Assembly: GCF_000745965.1 (NCBI RefSeq)
Contig: NZ_JQKI01000045.1
Span: forward strand, 1 to 51,953
Length of the DNA stretch: 51,953 nucleotides
Reading direction: 5' to 3'
Origin: Edaphobacter aggregans DSM 19364
GTDB taxonomy: Bacteria; Acidobacteriota; Terriglobia; Terriglobales; Acidobacteriaceae
Translations under genes and position numbers: made by a program
Shown: in pieces, positions 8,501 to 16,593 of the stretch
Numbering within the stretch: the first letter of the stretch is position 1
Layout: each line of letters begins with the position of its first letter
The notes under the pieces: model-generated
Database searches by the model: none
What the model was told of the DNA's origin: nothing
What the model saw: only the letters and a program-made list of their open reading frames with translations

Positions 8501-9094
8501 AGCTTCAGCATTTATCAGGGAGCACACGAGGCAAACCTGGGAGTCAACCCTGTAACCGGGACGACGTACACCAGCCAGCTAAACCAGAGCGGTGCTCTAG
8601 TGCAAACCGGCTTCACATCGCCGCTTCGTCCTCTGGCGACGGGACAGAGCTGCGTCAGCGGCCGTCATGACAACACAATCATCAACCCCGGCGCGTTCAC
8701 GCTGGTTGGCTACGCTCTGGGTACGATCCCGAACAACATGGCCCCGCGCGGTATCTGCGGTGGGCCGAATTTCAACAATACCGACTTTTCTCTTAGCAAG
8801 AACTGGCCGGTCTGGCATGAACGAGTCGTGATTAAGTTCCACCTGGACTTCTTCAACCTGCTCAATCACCCGAACTTCAATCCCGGCTCGCTCTCGCAGA
8901 ACTCGCCCTTCTCGGCGATCAACTGCGGCAGCCAGATTGGAACGGATGCCTCCACGGGCCATAAGCTCTATGCGCCCTGCAGTGCGACGAATAACATCGT
9001 CAGCGCTCAGGACCAACAGAGCGGATTTGGAACGTCGAGCGGTCTAATTGGAAATGCGCGGCAGATTCAGTACGGCCTGCACGTGAACTTCTAA
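5537..9094 (+). CDS. TonB-dependent receptor, Oar-like, with carboxypeptidase-regulatory domain
   Basis: The 1185-residue protein has a good ribosome site (GGGGAGG) before the ATG and a signal peptide (about residues 1-27, ending AHAQ). A carboxypeptidase-regulatory-like beta-sandwich follows (about 30-110: GTVTDSSGAAVSGARVTV, TDAQGNYTFAELP). Next come a TonB plug (ELPLNGRNFVQLTQLQPGV, VDGVNNNDVGSNR) and a large 22-strand-type barrel ending in phenylalanine (YGLHVNF). This is the Oar/OmpA-related class of TonB receptors abundant in Acidobacteriota. It should import a large substrate across the outer membrane, but the sequence does not show which. Upstream lie the shared AAACGTTT operator and the propeller gene; a terminator follows at 9104. 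It is intact. Confidence 0.92.
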   Translation: MKRPVGWSLLVAFIMALIFWPGSAHAQKLTGILSGTVTDSSGAAVSGARVTVVNTATSKTFTATTDAQGNYTFAELPDSTYNVKIVSANFKEFTAQGAVVHVATTTTVDAHLQVGSVTEAITVQANALQVQTDSAALGETVDGTQVKELPLNGRNFVQLTQLQPGVSAANNFQNTGKGLNGGVDMSVNGNPTTNNLFLVDGVNNNDVGSNRTILIYPSNEAIAEFKMLLNSYGPEYGQASGSVISIITRSGTNSFHGSVFYNGRNDALNAYTYFSAQNAGKGLPLDGKDKQRRNDWGYSIGGPILRDKLFFFFNQEWNHEIKGRQVSACVPTAAERAGDFSVPGCNTANRPDFSRVPANKLAGPLKLAAVDPSATAMMQMLPLPNTANGALNSNGQNWSVSQPTALNWRQENVRVDYDLNHSNHIMGRYTQDTWSNPAFNAGYWGDTVYPALNSNWAQPSKSITAHWTSTIRSTLVNDAAFNYSDNRILITPGGTNASILSSVSGSIPTLYAASLKHSPLGVPSVNFGVYGGTTQLQAPWQNQLDIYTFRDDLSWVKGQHTFKFGAFFGFNGKDEDVNSSTGERPTVGSVATSSGGIDTNDALANLELTGNVFNINETSTNVRAQLRWRDYEFYAGDTWRALPKLTLTYGVRYSLLLAAFQPNDQLTSFQPQLYDPAKPASDACNGLWVAPGKDPCGAANSQFGTNFSHGTPGPNRSLVKNGYNHFAPRIGVAYDAFGTGTTVIRAGVGQFYQRERISRYTLVANAPFALTTNNYARTLGGPTPASLSGTASPSGGADPSSVLPNSWQWNLAVEQQLGRNTIFQVAYVGNRGIHLTSSYDINSIAQSNWMTATFANSGDVNKLRPYPAGGNNGTLTYWAHGGGSNYNGLQMSLKTRIGDILQLGAAYTWSHALTDVITDDSSGGIGNQARTYYTMPRLDYGTSNVNRPNMFVANAIWFLPKLRGANALERGVLGGWELATIVTSQNGNSFSIYQGAHEANLGVNPVTGTTYTSQLNQSGALVQTGFTSPLRPLATGQSCVSGRHDNTIINPGAFTLVGYALGTIPNNMAPRGICGGPNFNNTDFSLSKNWPVWHERVVIKFHLDFFNLLNHPNFNPGSLSQNSPFSAINCGSQIGTDASTGHKLYAPCSATNNIVSAQDQQSGFGTSSGLIGNARQIQYGLHVNF

Positions 9095-9103
9095 GACAAA
9101 GGG

Positions 9104-9137
9104 CCGGGCGGATTGCTGTACGGATTCGCCCGGTTTT
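9104..9137 (+). terminator. Intrinsic terminator after the TonB receptor
   Basis: CCGGGCG (9104-9110) pairs with CGCCCGG (9127-9133), followed by TTTTCTTT. Flanking CAAAG/CTTTG can extend the stem. It lies 10 bp after the receptor stop, so the TPR gene may have its own promoter. Confidence 0.75.
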
Positions 9138-9205
9138 CTTTGGCAGGGTTACTCAACCTTCTGTTCGCATGACTTGATTTCAGTCGACCGTGGCACTATT
9201 ACTCA

Positions 9206-10474
9206 ATGGATCCTGCTGTACGGTTTTTGCAATTGCTTGTATTAACCATCTCCTTGTCCGGCGCTTTGCTGGGGCAATCGCCGAGTCAATCGTCGTTCTC
9301 CGAAACAGAGAGCAGAAGGCTTCAGGACCTGTTGGCCACGCGGCGACAGGCTATCTCGCAGGGCGATCCGTCTCAGGTAATCGCGTCGTCACAGGCGCTT
9401 ACAGAAGTGGCATTAGACGATCTGGCCCAGGTTCACTCTAATCTCAAGAAAGTCCAACGATCGTCGGCGACCAGAAAGCAGCTTGCTGCGCAGGAGCGGC
9501 AACTACGGAAGATTCTCGGAAGCGCCTTTGACGATTGGGGAACGGCAGAGGCTCGCCAGCGAAGATATCGCGAGGCGCTGGGACATTTCCAGGACGCTGA
9601 GAGATGGGATCCTTCCACTCCAGGCGTGATGAGAAACCTTGGCACGGCTGCCTTCCGGCTGGAGGAGTACGGCGAGAGCGTACGCGCGCTGTCGGCTGCT
9701 GTTGCTGCGAATCCGTCGGACCAGAGCTCTCGCCTGATGCTTGCAATGTCTCAGTTTTCACTGGAGCAATTCGCGGAAGCGGCCAAAAACTTCACGCTCG
9801 TCAGCGAAGCTGTTCTCAAGGACCCCCGAGCGACGTATGCGTGGGCGTACTCGCTGATCCGGACGAACCAGCCGCAGCAGGGAAACACACTTGCCGGGAT
9901 TCTGGAGGGCAGAGATCTAAGTCCGGACGTTCGCTTGCTCGTCTGCAAGTTATATACAGCGTCGGAGAACTACGAGCAGGCGATGAAGTGCCTTCGGACG
10001 CTGGAGGCATCGGCAGAGTCTGCGGAGGTTCACTACCAGATAGGTGCGACGTTGATTCGGATGAACAGACCGGCAGATGCAATCGCCGATCTGAAAGCGG
10101 CGCTGAAGATTGAGCCGCGCGACGCTGACTCCCAGTATGACCTTGCGTTCGCTTTGCTCCAGACCTCGCAGAAGGAAGAGGGAATTGCACAATTGCGCAG
10201 CTTGATTGCGGCAAACCCGAACTACCCGCAGGTTCAATATCAACTTGGAAAGGTGTTGCTTGAGAGCGGCCAAACGGCAGAGGCGATTCCATATCTGGAG
10301 GCTGCAGCGAAGCTGAGTCCCAAGGATGATTTTGTTCACTATCAGCTTCAGGTGGCCTATCGCCGGAGCGGACGCGCAGAAGATGCCGATCGGGAGCTAA
10401 AGAAGTACAAGGAGTTGAAGGCAGCCGCACGCGACAAGGCTGCGGACCGTTTGAATCAAAGCAGCAAGCCGTAG
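9206..10474 (+). CDS. Exported tetratricopeptide-repeat protein
   Basis: The 422-residue protein begins with a signal peptide (LVLTISLSGALLGQS, residues about 10-24). A helical region rich in charged residues (about 30-105) precedes roughly eight TPR units from residue 110 to the end, for example EARQRRYREALGHFQDAERW, LGTAAFRLEEYGESVRALSA and YQLGKVLLESGQTAEAIPYL. TPR superhelices are protein-binding scaffolds. No lipobox cysteine is present, so it is probably a soluble periplasmic protein. It follows the TonB receptor by 111 bp with a terminator between them. Association with the receptor and propeller is inferred from the recurring gene order. An alternative upstream start is possible but would put the hydrophobic core deeper. 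Confidence 0.85.
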   Translation: MDPAVRFLQLLVLTISLSGALLGQSPSQSSFSETESRRLQDLLATRRQAISQGDPSQVIASSQALTEVALDDLAQVHSNLKKVQRSSATRKQLAAQERQLRKILGSAFDDWGTAEARQRRYREALGHFQDAERWDPSTPGVMRNLGTAAFRLEEYGESVRALSAAVAANPSDQSSRLMLAMSQFSLEQFAEAAKNFTLVSEAVLKDPRATYAWAYSLIRTNQPQQGNTLAGILEGRDLSPDVRLLVCKLYTASENYEQAMKCLRTLEASAESAEVHYQIGATLIRMNRPADAIADLKAALKIEPRDADSQYDLAFALLQTSQKEEGIAQLRSLIAANPNYPQVQYQLGKVLLESGQTAEAIPYLEAAAKLSPKDDFVHYQLQVAYRRSGRAEDADRELKKYKELKAAARDKAADRLNQSSKP

Positions 10475-10576
10475 GCTCGTCAGCGTCGCTTCAGTGCTTC
10501 CAGTTTAGTTGAGCGGCCTAGCTAGGAAAATTCACGAAGGAGCAACAACGGAAGGCCTCATCTGCTTCAAACATAT

Positions 10577-10592
10577 TGTCAAGACAGTGTTT
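10577..10592 (+). repeat. IS1380 left-end core, copy 2
   Basis: TGTCAAGACAGTGTTT, identical to the minus strand of 262-277. Here it lies in the loop and arm of a longer hairpin, GGCCTC(a)TCTGCTTC (from 10555) against GAAG(a)AGCAGA(a)GAGGCC (to 10610). Confidence 0.65.
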
Positions 10593-10615
10593 GAAGAAGC
10601 AGAAGAGGCCTTCGC

Positions 10616-10965
10616 GTGTCAGAGGTTAGCACAACAGAGCGTTTGTTGTTTCCGGATATTTTCGATAAGCCGACGGTGGTGGCCTTCGATCAGCGTCAGA
10701 GCAGTGCTGCTGCGGGCGGCCGAGCGGGGCTATGGGTTGATCTCCGGCATGGCTGGCTGCCTGCGCAATGAACGGCACGCTGGGAAGGTTTGCGCAGCGC
10801 GTGTTCTCGATTGCCTGCGGCTATCCCGATGCCAACGACTCGGCCCGTCTCGGGGCCGATCCCATTCATAAAATGCTGCTGGACCGTGGTTGCCTGGGTC
10901 CGACAGAGCTTTCAAAGCGCGACAGCGTAGGCTGCGAGGCCAGATCAACTCCCGTAACCGGATGA
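10616..10965 (+). pseudogene. IS1380-family transposase, degraded N-terminal remnant
   Basis: From a GTG at 10616 the frame reads TTERLLFPDIFDKPTVVAFD and DQRQSS, matching the left-edge copy, then breaks. Compared with the 1-238 copy, about 20 bases are missing after the DQRQSS codons and about 25 near 10785. A second frame continues with QRVFSIACGYPDANDSARLG and ADPIHKMLLDRG, the next conserved block of IS1380 transposases. The sequence then loses similarity near 10930, so the DDE catalytic core is absent. It is a dead IS end, oriented opposite to the left-edge copy so that both left ends face inward. Confidence 0.85.
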
Positions 10966-11049
10966 CGATTAATTGGATTGGATGCCGCAACAAATCTTCC
11001 ATTTACACGTATAAGAGAGCACAGTCTTATTGTCTAGCTGGAGGTTCCT

Positions 11050-11295
11050 TTGGATCGTCGCAGCTTCGTTGCTGGGTTTTCAACTGCCTGCTCTTTCGCC
11101 ATCGTGAAAAGAGCATTGGCATCGATCAAACACAAATCTCCTCTGGAGCAAAGAGTCCATTCCCAGCGTGATCTTGCTGTCGCTGACGGCCTGACAGTCG
11201 GCGCAGTGATGATGGTTGTTCAGCATAAAAAGGTACTCGCATTGGAATCCGCAGGTTACGCAGCGCAACCGGTTGCGCTGCGTTTTTTGCGGTGA
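11050..11295 (+). pseudogene. Serine hydrolase (beta-lactamase-like), N-terminal fragment
   Basis: A TTG start at 11050 with GGAGGT just upstream opens a frame reading LDRRSFVAGFSTACSFA (Tat- or Sec-like export region), then VADGLTVGAVMMVVQHKKV and LALESAGYA. The last block is the beginning of the class C beta-lactamase/serine hydrolase fold in Acidobacteriota enzymes. Similarity stops at about 11260, exactly where a perfect palindrome and T-tract begin. The SxxK catalytic motif would lie further downstream and is missing. It was probably truncated by the IS110 insertion to its right. The family call rests on a short segment. Confidence 0.5.
11258..11288 (+). terminator. 26-bp perfect palindrome with T-tract
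   Basis: ACGCAGCGCAACC (11258-11270) is directly followed by its exact reverse complement GGTTGCGCTGCGT (11271-11283) and TTTTTT. It has the form of a strong intrinsic terminator and sits at the break point of the serine-hydrolase fragment. Confidence 0.75.
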
Positions 11296-11362
11296 ATAAA
11301 ACTGGAACGAGCTAGTTTTTGGAGGCAACATGCAGCAATTAGCAAGTCTACGGATTGCGACC

Positions 11363-12051
11363 TCAAAGCCGCTTTCGACGATCCGCAATCTGATTCTTCT
11401 TGCGGCCGCCTGCGCGATTACGATTTCGGCGCAGGCGCTCGGCGATTCGTTTCTGATAGGTGTCGTACAGGTCTACTTCCTGTTGCAGCACGAACAGCAG
11501 TTCCGGACGCCAGTTGCCCTCCAGGCTTTTGGCGATTTCCTGGCTGGCTTGAACCCGCGGATCACTGAGCGTAGCCAGCTTCCGTGGATTGCGTTCGCCG
11601 GCCACGATCGCCCGTATGATCGCCTGTCCGGTCAGCCCGCTTATGTCGCTGATCACGTTGGCTAATTGCACGTTCATCTGCGTCAGGGCTTTTTGCATCC
11701 GCTGAATGCAGGTCGCCGCTTCACGCACGTGTTCTCCCCGTTGCCGCCAATAGGTTCGAAGCACCCGAATCTCGGACACGGGTTGGAAGGAGTTGTTCAG
11801 TAGCCCATAGGTGTGCAATTTCAGCAACCACTGGCTCTCTTGCACGTCGCTCTTGCGTCCTGGCAGGTTCTTGGTGTGCCGCGCATTGACCAGATAAACC
11901 TCCAGGCGCCACGCTCTTCCAGAATCTCGTAGAGCGGAATCCAATAAACCCCAGTCGACTGCATAGCGACTGTCTTTACTTCACAACTCTGTAGCCAGTC
12001 GGCCAGACGATGGCTCGGCATCTTACTGCGACTTTCCTCCGACGCCTGCAT
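11363..12051 (-). pseudogene. IS110-family transposase, frameshifted remnant
   Basis: From 12051 the frame gives LADWLQSCEVKTVAMQSTGV and YWIPLYEILEERG, the end of the DEDD (RuvC-like) domain. It shifts near 11905, and the second frame continues with WRLEVYLVNARHTKNLPGRK, SDVQESQWLLKLHTYGLL, then the Transposase_20 region (NVISDISGLTGQAIIRAI, LATLSDPRV). The start and the catalytic N-terminus are missing. The C-terminus after QKRIAER does not look normal. A plus-strand ATG at 11330 with a GGAGGC ribosome site just outside its 3' end may be the start of a gene this element interrupted. It is a dead element; a second, possibly intact IS110 starts at 51778. Confidence 0.85.
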
Positions 12052-12236
12052 CTAGAAGGCGACGGCCTGATGCGCACTTCGGCATCTTGGCTTTGGCTAG
12101 ATGCCGAGAGGAGACAAGCGATGTCCTACACCATATCGACTTTGCTGACCCGCAATCTGGCTATTTTTGCCCAACCCCCTCGAAACGGTCTAATTGTCAG
12201 TGAGGATTGTTGATGTCTGTTCTCGAAACGTCAGAC

Positions 12237-13127
12237 TCAGTCGAAATGGATATCCTCGCCATGACGAAGCCGATTGTGGAGGAGAACGTCAAGAAGCCCG
12301 CGTCGGGCCCCAAAGTGCTTGACGACGAGGACTGGGATCTTTGATTCCATTAGAGTACGTTCTGTCTCGCTGCCGAGGAGGATCGATGCCGCGGCGCTTC
12401 GGCCGCGCGTACCCATGACAATAAGATCAGCGCCTTGCTCAGTACAGACACGATGAATTGCGTGCGCTACGTTGGACTCCTCTATAGAACGAGGCACAAT
12501 CCGGAGGCCATGAGGATCGAATCTCTGGAGAAAGCTTGCGACCTCGTGTTCATCCTTGCGGAGCATCTGGGTCTCCCGTCCGTTATACGTCACGGTTGTG
12601 GGATCAAAGTAAACGTGAAGAGCGGTGACCTCTCTGAGGCCAGCCAATATCGCAATGTAAATTGCTTCCTGTAGGGAATCCGCAGAGTGGTCCGAGAGAT
12701 CTATGGGGGCCACAATGCGCCTGAGTTTCACGGGCGACTCATTCGGAAACAGCCAGACAGAGCACAGGGCCTTTCTAACAAGGCTCCGGGCAAGTGAGCG
12801 CCGCGGGTTGTGACTGGCGCTATGACCGACGAGGATCACATCATTGTGCCGTTCAGCAGAGAATTCAACGAGCTTGTCGCATCGGTCGCCCTCCAATAGG
12901 TGGTGGAATAGACGATTCGACTGAATGTAATCCGGAAATCTCTCGCCTACCCTCTGTGTTCGATCGTCCAGGATGCGCTGCAGTTCCGGTGCGCGATGCG
13001 CGGTGACGTGGACCAGATCGAGTTCGCCAATCCCGTTGATACAACACAACATGGACACGTAATCTAGAAGCTGGAAATCCTGGTCTCCCAATGACAACGC
13101 GACTAGGGCCCGCCGATAATGAGCCAT
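12237..13127 (-). CDS. Universal stress protein, tandem UspA domains
   Basis: I place the start at the ATG at 13127 (MAHYRRALVALSLGD), giving 296 residues. The upstream extension of the open frame has no UspA character. Residues about 1-140 form a first, degenerate UspA domain (DVILVGHSASHNPRRSLARS). Residues about 145-272 form the second domain, beginning LRRIVAPIDLSDHS. The second domain keeps the ATP-binding pattern G-x2-G-x9-G-S (GTRGRSAAASILLGS, about 239-253). A 24-residue arginine-rich tail follows. Such proteins bind ATP or other nucleotides in the cytoplasm and modulate stress physiology. The gene diverges from the small exported protein gene; UspA proteins are often encoded near SulP transporters, and one lies 1 kb away. 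Confidence 0.85.
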   Translation of the reverse strand: MAHYRRALVALSLGDQDFQLLDYVSMLCCINGIGELDLVHVTAHRAPELQRILDDRTQRVGERFPDYIQSNRLFHHLLEGDRCDKLVEFSAERHNDVILVGHSASHNPRRSLARSLVRKALCSVWLFPNESPVKLRRIVAPIDLSDHSADSLQEAIYIAILAGLREVTALHVYFDPTTVTYNGRETQMLRKDEHEVASFLQRFDPHGLRIVPRSIEESNVAHAIHRVCTEQGADLIVMGTRGRSAAASILLGSETERTLMESKIPVLVVKHFGARRGLLDVLLHNRLRHGEDIHFD

Positions 13128-13392
13128 ACCGTTAAAAGTATATAGATTTGTGGCATGCCCGGAGCGACCAATTCGACCTGCGCGGCTGAGTTGCGCCATG
13201 TTTTGAGCTGTGGCCGTTGCCCCTTGGGATCGGCGACCAGCCGGCAATCGCGCTCGACGCCAGCCGATGAACGCGACCCGGCTTACCTGAACACTACAAA
13301 TCATGCTCCTGTTACACGAATCACAGATCGTGCAAGTCGTGCCGATAAGCCGCTGAAGAGTTATGATATGTGGCAGGAAGGGAGGTCGCTTG

Positions 13393-13821
13393 ATGCGCAC
13401 CTCTCGAGTCTGGTCGTGCGGCGCGCTTGCCGCGCTTGTGCTGTTGCTCGTCGCGGCGGCTTGTGTTCCTGGCTCGCGCTCCGCTCTGATGAACGCGGGG
13501 GCAAGGAGCGGCGCCATGCGCCCCGCGCGCTTCGAGCCGGGCTACGGTTGTGCGCTTGAGGGCGACACCCACTCAGCGGACACTCACTACGCACGACACG
13601 CACAATGCGAGTCACTCATCGTTGCTCCGGCCGATACCGACAAAGGCTCCAAGTGCGATGAATCTCTCTCTGCTGCGCTTCCTTCTGGGCGCAGCTTAGC
13701 CGGTACTCTCGCGGACGCCCATTCAGCAGCTGTTGACCGCTCTGAACCCCTCCTCTCTGCTCCTGCAGCCGTGTTCCGCGAAAGAGCTCCTCCTGTCGTC
13801 CAGTTCGCACTCTTTTTGTGA
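13393..13821 (+). CDS. Small exported protein of unknown function
   Basis: The ATG at 13393 has a strong GGGAGGT ribosome site 6 bases upstream; the longer frame from 13363 lacks one. The 142-residue product starts with a clear signal peptide (MRTSRVWSCGALAALVLLLV, cleavage near AAACVPGSRS). The mature part has histidine- and cysteine-containing stretches (DTHSADTHYARHAQCESL, GSKCDESL) and ends in SAPAAVFRERAPP. I do not recognise the family. The layout resembles small periplasmic proteins encoded near metal-resistance loci, but no metal system is adjacent. It could also be a lipoprotein if the cysteine in AAAC is lipidated. Antisense frames of similar length exist; the signal peptide and ribosome site favour this strand. 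Confidence 0.5.
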   Translation: MRTSRVWSCGALAALVLLLVAAACVPGSRSALMNAGARSGAMRPARFEPGYGCALEGDTHSADTHYARHAQCESLIVAPADTDKGSKCDESLSAALPSGRSLAGTLADAHSAAVDRSEPLLSAPAAVFRERAPPVVQFALFL

Positions 13822-14151
13822 AGTGTTGGAGTGTGTCCCTGGCCCGTTCTCCTGAACTGAGTGCCTGCTTGTATGCGCTCTGTTGCCGACGGCTAGCCAG
13901 GGAGAGAAGTAAGTGACAGGGACAGCAAAAAGGATATAGGCAAGATCTTCTAACGCGCAGCGTGGCTTTAGTACAAATTCCTGAATATACAACGACTGTG
14001 TTGCGGTTTTCCGCTTCGCAACGCAATGAGAATGTGGAGCTGAATGCACCAGTAACCGGTTGGTTATCCGGACTGAATTGTATTTGGTCGAGACCGTGAC
14101 TGGAACGGGCGCACGCGGCCGGCTATACGACATGCGAAGGAGAGGTGGTCC
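13822..14151. other. Intergenic region before the SulP gene
   Basis: No supported gene. Antisense frames cross it but resemble nothing. The SulP promoter presumably lies here; I could not assign -35/-10 boxes with confidence. Confidence 0.4.
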
Positions 14152-15549
14152 ATGAGGAACGGAAGAATTGAAATGCTCAGTTCGGAAGAGATGCTGAAGA
14201 AGGAGGTAGTTTCGCCAGAGGGGCTGGCGAACGCTCCGGACGAAACCGATCTGTTGCGTCGGCTTAGATACTTTCTGAATCCAATCGACGGCCGCTATGA
14301 GGATCTCCGGAACGGTGATTGGAGACTGAATGTATTCCGCGATTTCACTGCCGGGCTGATCGTCGCTATGGTTGCCATCCCGCTGGCCATGGGGTTTGCG
14401 ATGGCTTCAGGCCTGCGTCCTGAACAGGGCATTGTGGGTGGCGCGGTGGCTGGCCTTATTGGGGCATTGTGGGGCGGCTCAAAGTACCAGGTCTACGGCC
14501 CTACTGCTGCTTTCATACCCGTCATCGCCGGTCTTATGGAGAAATACGATCATTCCGTGCTTGTGCTCGCCTCCATTCTCGCCGGCATCATCCTCATAGT
14601 GCTCGGCATTGCGCGGCTGGGTCGGGTTGTGGCCAGGGTACCGCACTCAATCATTGTGGGATTCACTATAGGGATCGCAATCACCATCGCGCTCTCTCAA
14701 ATTGGCGAGGTTCTAGGCCTCCAAGTCAAGATCGGTCACGGCTTCATCGGGAAGGTGCAAGCGATCGGAGCAAATCTCGAACAGGTAAACATCTACGCGA
14801 TCGGTCTTGGAATCGGGACCTTTTTGCTGACTAAATACATACTTCACATCTCAATCTTCATCCCTGCGCCGCTACTCGCAATCGGCATCACATCTCTGGT
14901 TGCTGCCACGGTCTGGGCCGACGAGGGGCTCACGCTAGTTAGAGACAGATACGGATCCATTCCAAGGAATTTCCTCGTCTTTACCCTTCCAGCAGCCATC
15001 GCTTGGAGGGGCGAGTTTCTGGCCGACCTCGGTTACTACGTGGTCGCCATTGTCTTTGTCGCCGCCGTTGAAAGTCTACTGTGCTCCCGTATGGCAGATC
15101 GACTAGCGGATAACCGCGGACTTCCATTCAATCCAAACAAGGAACTTTGGGGACAGGGCATCGTTCAGGTGATCGTTCCGATGCTGAACGGCTTTCCGCA
15201 TACCGGTGCGCTAGCCCGCACTGCCACCAACATCAAGGTCGGCGCCATCTCGCCTCTTGCTGGCATATGCAAATTCGCATTGAAACTAATCCTTGCTGTT
15301 TTTCTGGCGCGCTATCTCGAACTCGTGCCTATGGCGTGCATCGGCGGAATCCTCCTCTATGTCGCCACCGTCATGGTGAAGCCGGCCGAAATCAACCAGG
15401 TGCTCAAACACAATCGTTTCCATGTTGCCCTGATGATCTATACGGCCGGCATGGTTGTCCTCACCGACTTTCTTACTGGTGTGCTGTCGGCAATCGTTGC
15501 TTACGGGCTATTGTTCCGATTCTTCGATAAGCGCCTCGCGAGAAGCTGA
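14152..15549 (+). CDS. SulP-family anion transporter without STAS domain
   Basis: The 465-residue membrane protein follows a GGAGAGG ribosome site. After a hydrophilic N-terminus (about 65 residues) it has DFTAGLIVAMVAIPLAMGFA and QVYGPTAAFIPVIAG, the signature first helices and anion-binding loop of SulP/SLC26 transporters. Further helices follow to the end, including NKELWGQGIVQVIVPMLNG. It stops where the family usually continues into a cytoplasmic STAS domain of about 100 residues, so that domain is absent. Known substrates are sulfate, bicarbonate and other anions; none can be assigned here. There are no partner genes downstream; a broken Rhs-type gene converges on its 3' end. Confidence 0.9.
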   Translation: MRNGRIEMLSSEEMLKKEVVSPEGLANAPDETDLLRRLRYFLNPIDGRYEDLRNGDWRLNVFRDFTAGLIVAMVAIPLAMGFAMASGLRPEQGIVGGAVAGLIGALWGGSKYQVYGPTAAFIPVIAGLMEKYDHSVLVLASILAGIILIVLGIARLGRVVARVPHSIIVGFTIGIAITIALSQIGEVLGLQVKIGHGFIGKVQAIGANLEQVNIYAIGLGIGTFLLTKYILHISIFIPAPLLAIGITSLVAATVWADEGLTLVRDRYGSIPRNFLVFTLPAAIAWRGEFLADLGYYVVAIVFVAAVESLLCSRMADRLADNRGLPFNPNKELWGQGIVQVIVPMLNGFPHTGALARTATNIKVGAISPLAGICKFALKLILAVFLARYLELVPMACIGGILLYVATVMVKPAEINQVLKHNRFHVALMIYTAGMVVLTDFLTGVLSAIVAYGLLFRFFDKRLARS

Positions 15550-15559
15550 CGCCGCGTGA

Positions 15560-16395
15560 AAACCAACTGACTGCTTGCGTCGCCGCGATGGAGGATCAGG
15601 CACGTGGTGCGGGGCTCGAGTCCGGGTGGGTCGGGTTCAAAGTTGGGGACGAGAGCCTGGTCAATGCCAAGGCAGTACGGCATTGCCCACGTCGGCGTGT
15701 TGTCCGGGTTCAGGCGCTCGAGCCACGTCCCAGTTGTGAACCCAGTTGCTGCCGAGGGCGCTGCGGTCGTCGCTGCGAGAGTTGTAAGTGCGCGTGAACG
15801 CCAGCGGACTACTCGCGCCGGGAATAGGAGATCCGTCTGAGATAGATCGAAGCTGCCGTCGCCGAGGAGGATCGGATCCGCCGTCTGTCCTCCTGTGCGT
15901 GCGCTGCCGTGATTGAGCGGATCAATTCCCTCCGTGTTGGTGTTCGATCCTGGCTTGGGCTTGTTCGGGTCTGGGCTTTGCGGTGTCTTCTGGTCGGTAT
16001 CACGCTCCGACTCCTCGGTCTTGGGGGCGGGCGCTTCCTTCTCCGGTTTTTTCTTCGCTACCCTTCGCCTCGATCGTCGCCGCCGGCAACCGATCTCGGA
16101 CGACCAGGAAGACAGTGCCACTGAATGGCTTCGTGCCGTCACCGTCGCTCAGCGTCGCCAGCGCGCCCGCGGTTCCAGGCGCGTTTGCCTGTGCCGTCAC
16201 ACGAACCGCGCGCTGGACAGTGGCGCGATCCACACGAAAATGTTGTGCGCTTAGCGCCTCCAGAAAGGCGCTTTCGGGCAGCACGATCAGCGGAACTACA
16301 GCGCGCCGTTCGATTGCGTCTCCTGACGCACCTGGCTGCGCGGACGCGGGCTGCCGCGAGAGGAGAAGCATCGCGAGAGACAGCGTGGCGATCAT
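15560..16395 (-). pseudogene. Rhs-type (DUF6531-like) exported protein, multiply frameshifted 5' part
   Basis: From an ATG at 16395 the frame starts with a signal peptide (MIATLSLAMLLLSRQPASAQ) and a short globular region ending FLVVRDRLPAATIEAK. Near 16080 the frame shifts into a low-complexity, Lys/Pro/Glu-rich linker (KKKPEKEAPAPKTEES) and then DPILLGDGSFDLSQ. After another shift near 15835 it reads DGSPIPGASSPLAFTRTYNS and RSDDRSALGSNWVHNWDV, the typical start of an Rhs/YD-repeat shell (DUF6531). A further shift gives WLERLNPDNTPTWA before similarity ends close to the SulP stop. Intact relatives are large secreted proteins with a toxic C-terminus; only the N-terminal part survives. Confidence 0.75.
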
Positions 16396-16400
16396 CCAGC

Positions 16401-16562
16401 AGGAAGCCGTCTCTGACACCGGCGCGGGCGGCCGAGTTGCAACGGCGAGTTGCTGATGGCGACTCGAAGGCTGCGCTTGCTCGTGAGTTCGGCATCAGCC
16501 GGGATACGCTATATCGGTATGTTCCGGTAAAAAAGCGCCGGGCTGGCAAGCTTGGAAAATGA
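16401..16562 (+). pseudogene. Serine recombinase (DNA invertase/resolvase) C-terminal HTH remnant
   Basis: The last 54 codons read RKPSLTPARAAELQRRVADG, then DSKAALAREFGISRDTLYRY, the Hin/Pin-type helix-turn-helix that binds recombination sites. The catalytic N-terminal domain with its serine is missing. Upstream the sequence passes directly into the opposite-strand Rhs-type signal peptide at 16395, so the two remnants abut within about 5 bp. The two broken genes that follow on the same strand belong to the same decayed module. Confidence 0.75.
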
Positions 16563-16593
16563 ATTGTATGCAGGGAATCGGAGGAGGGAAGCG

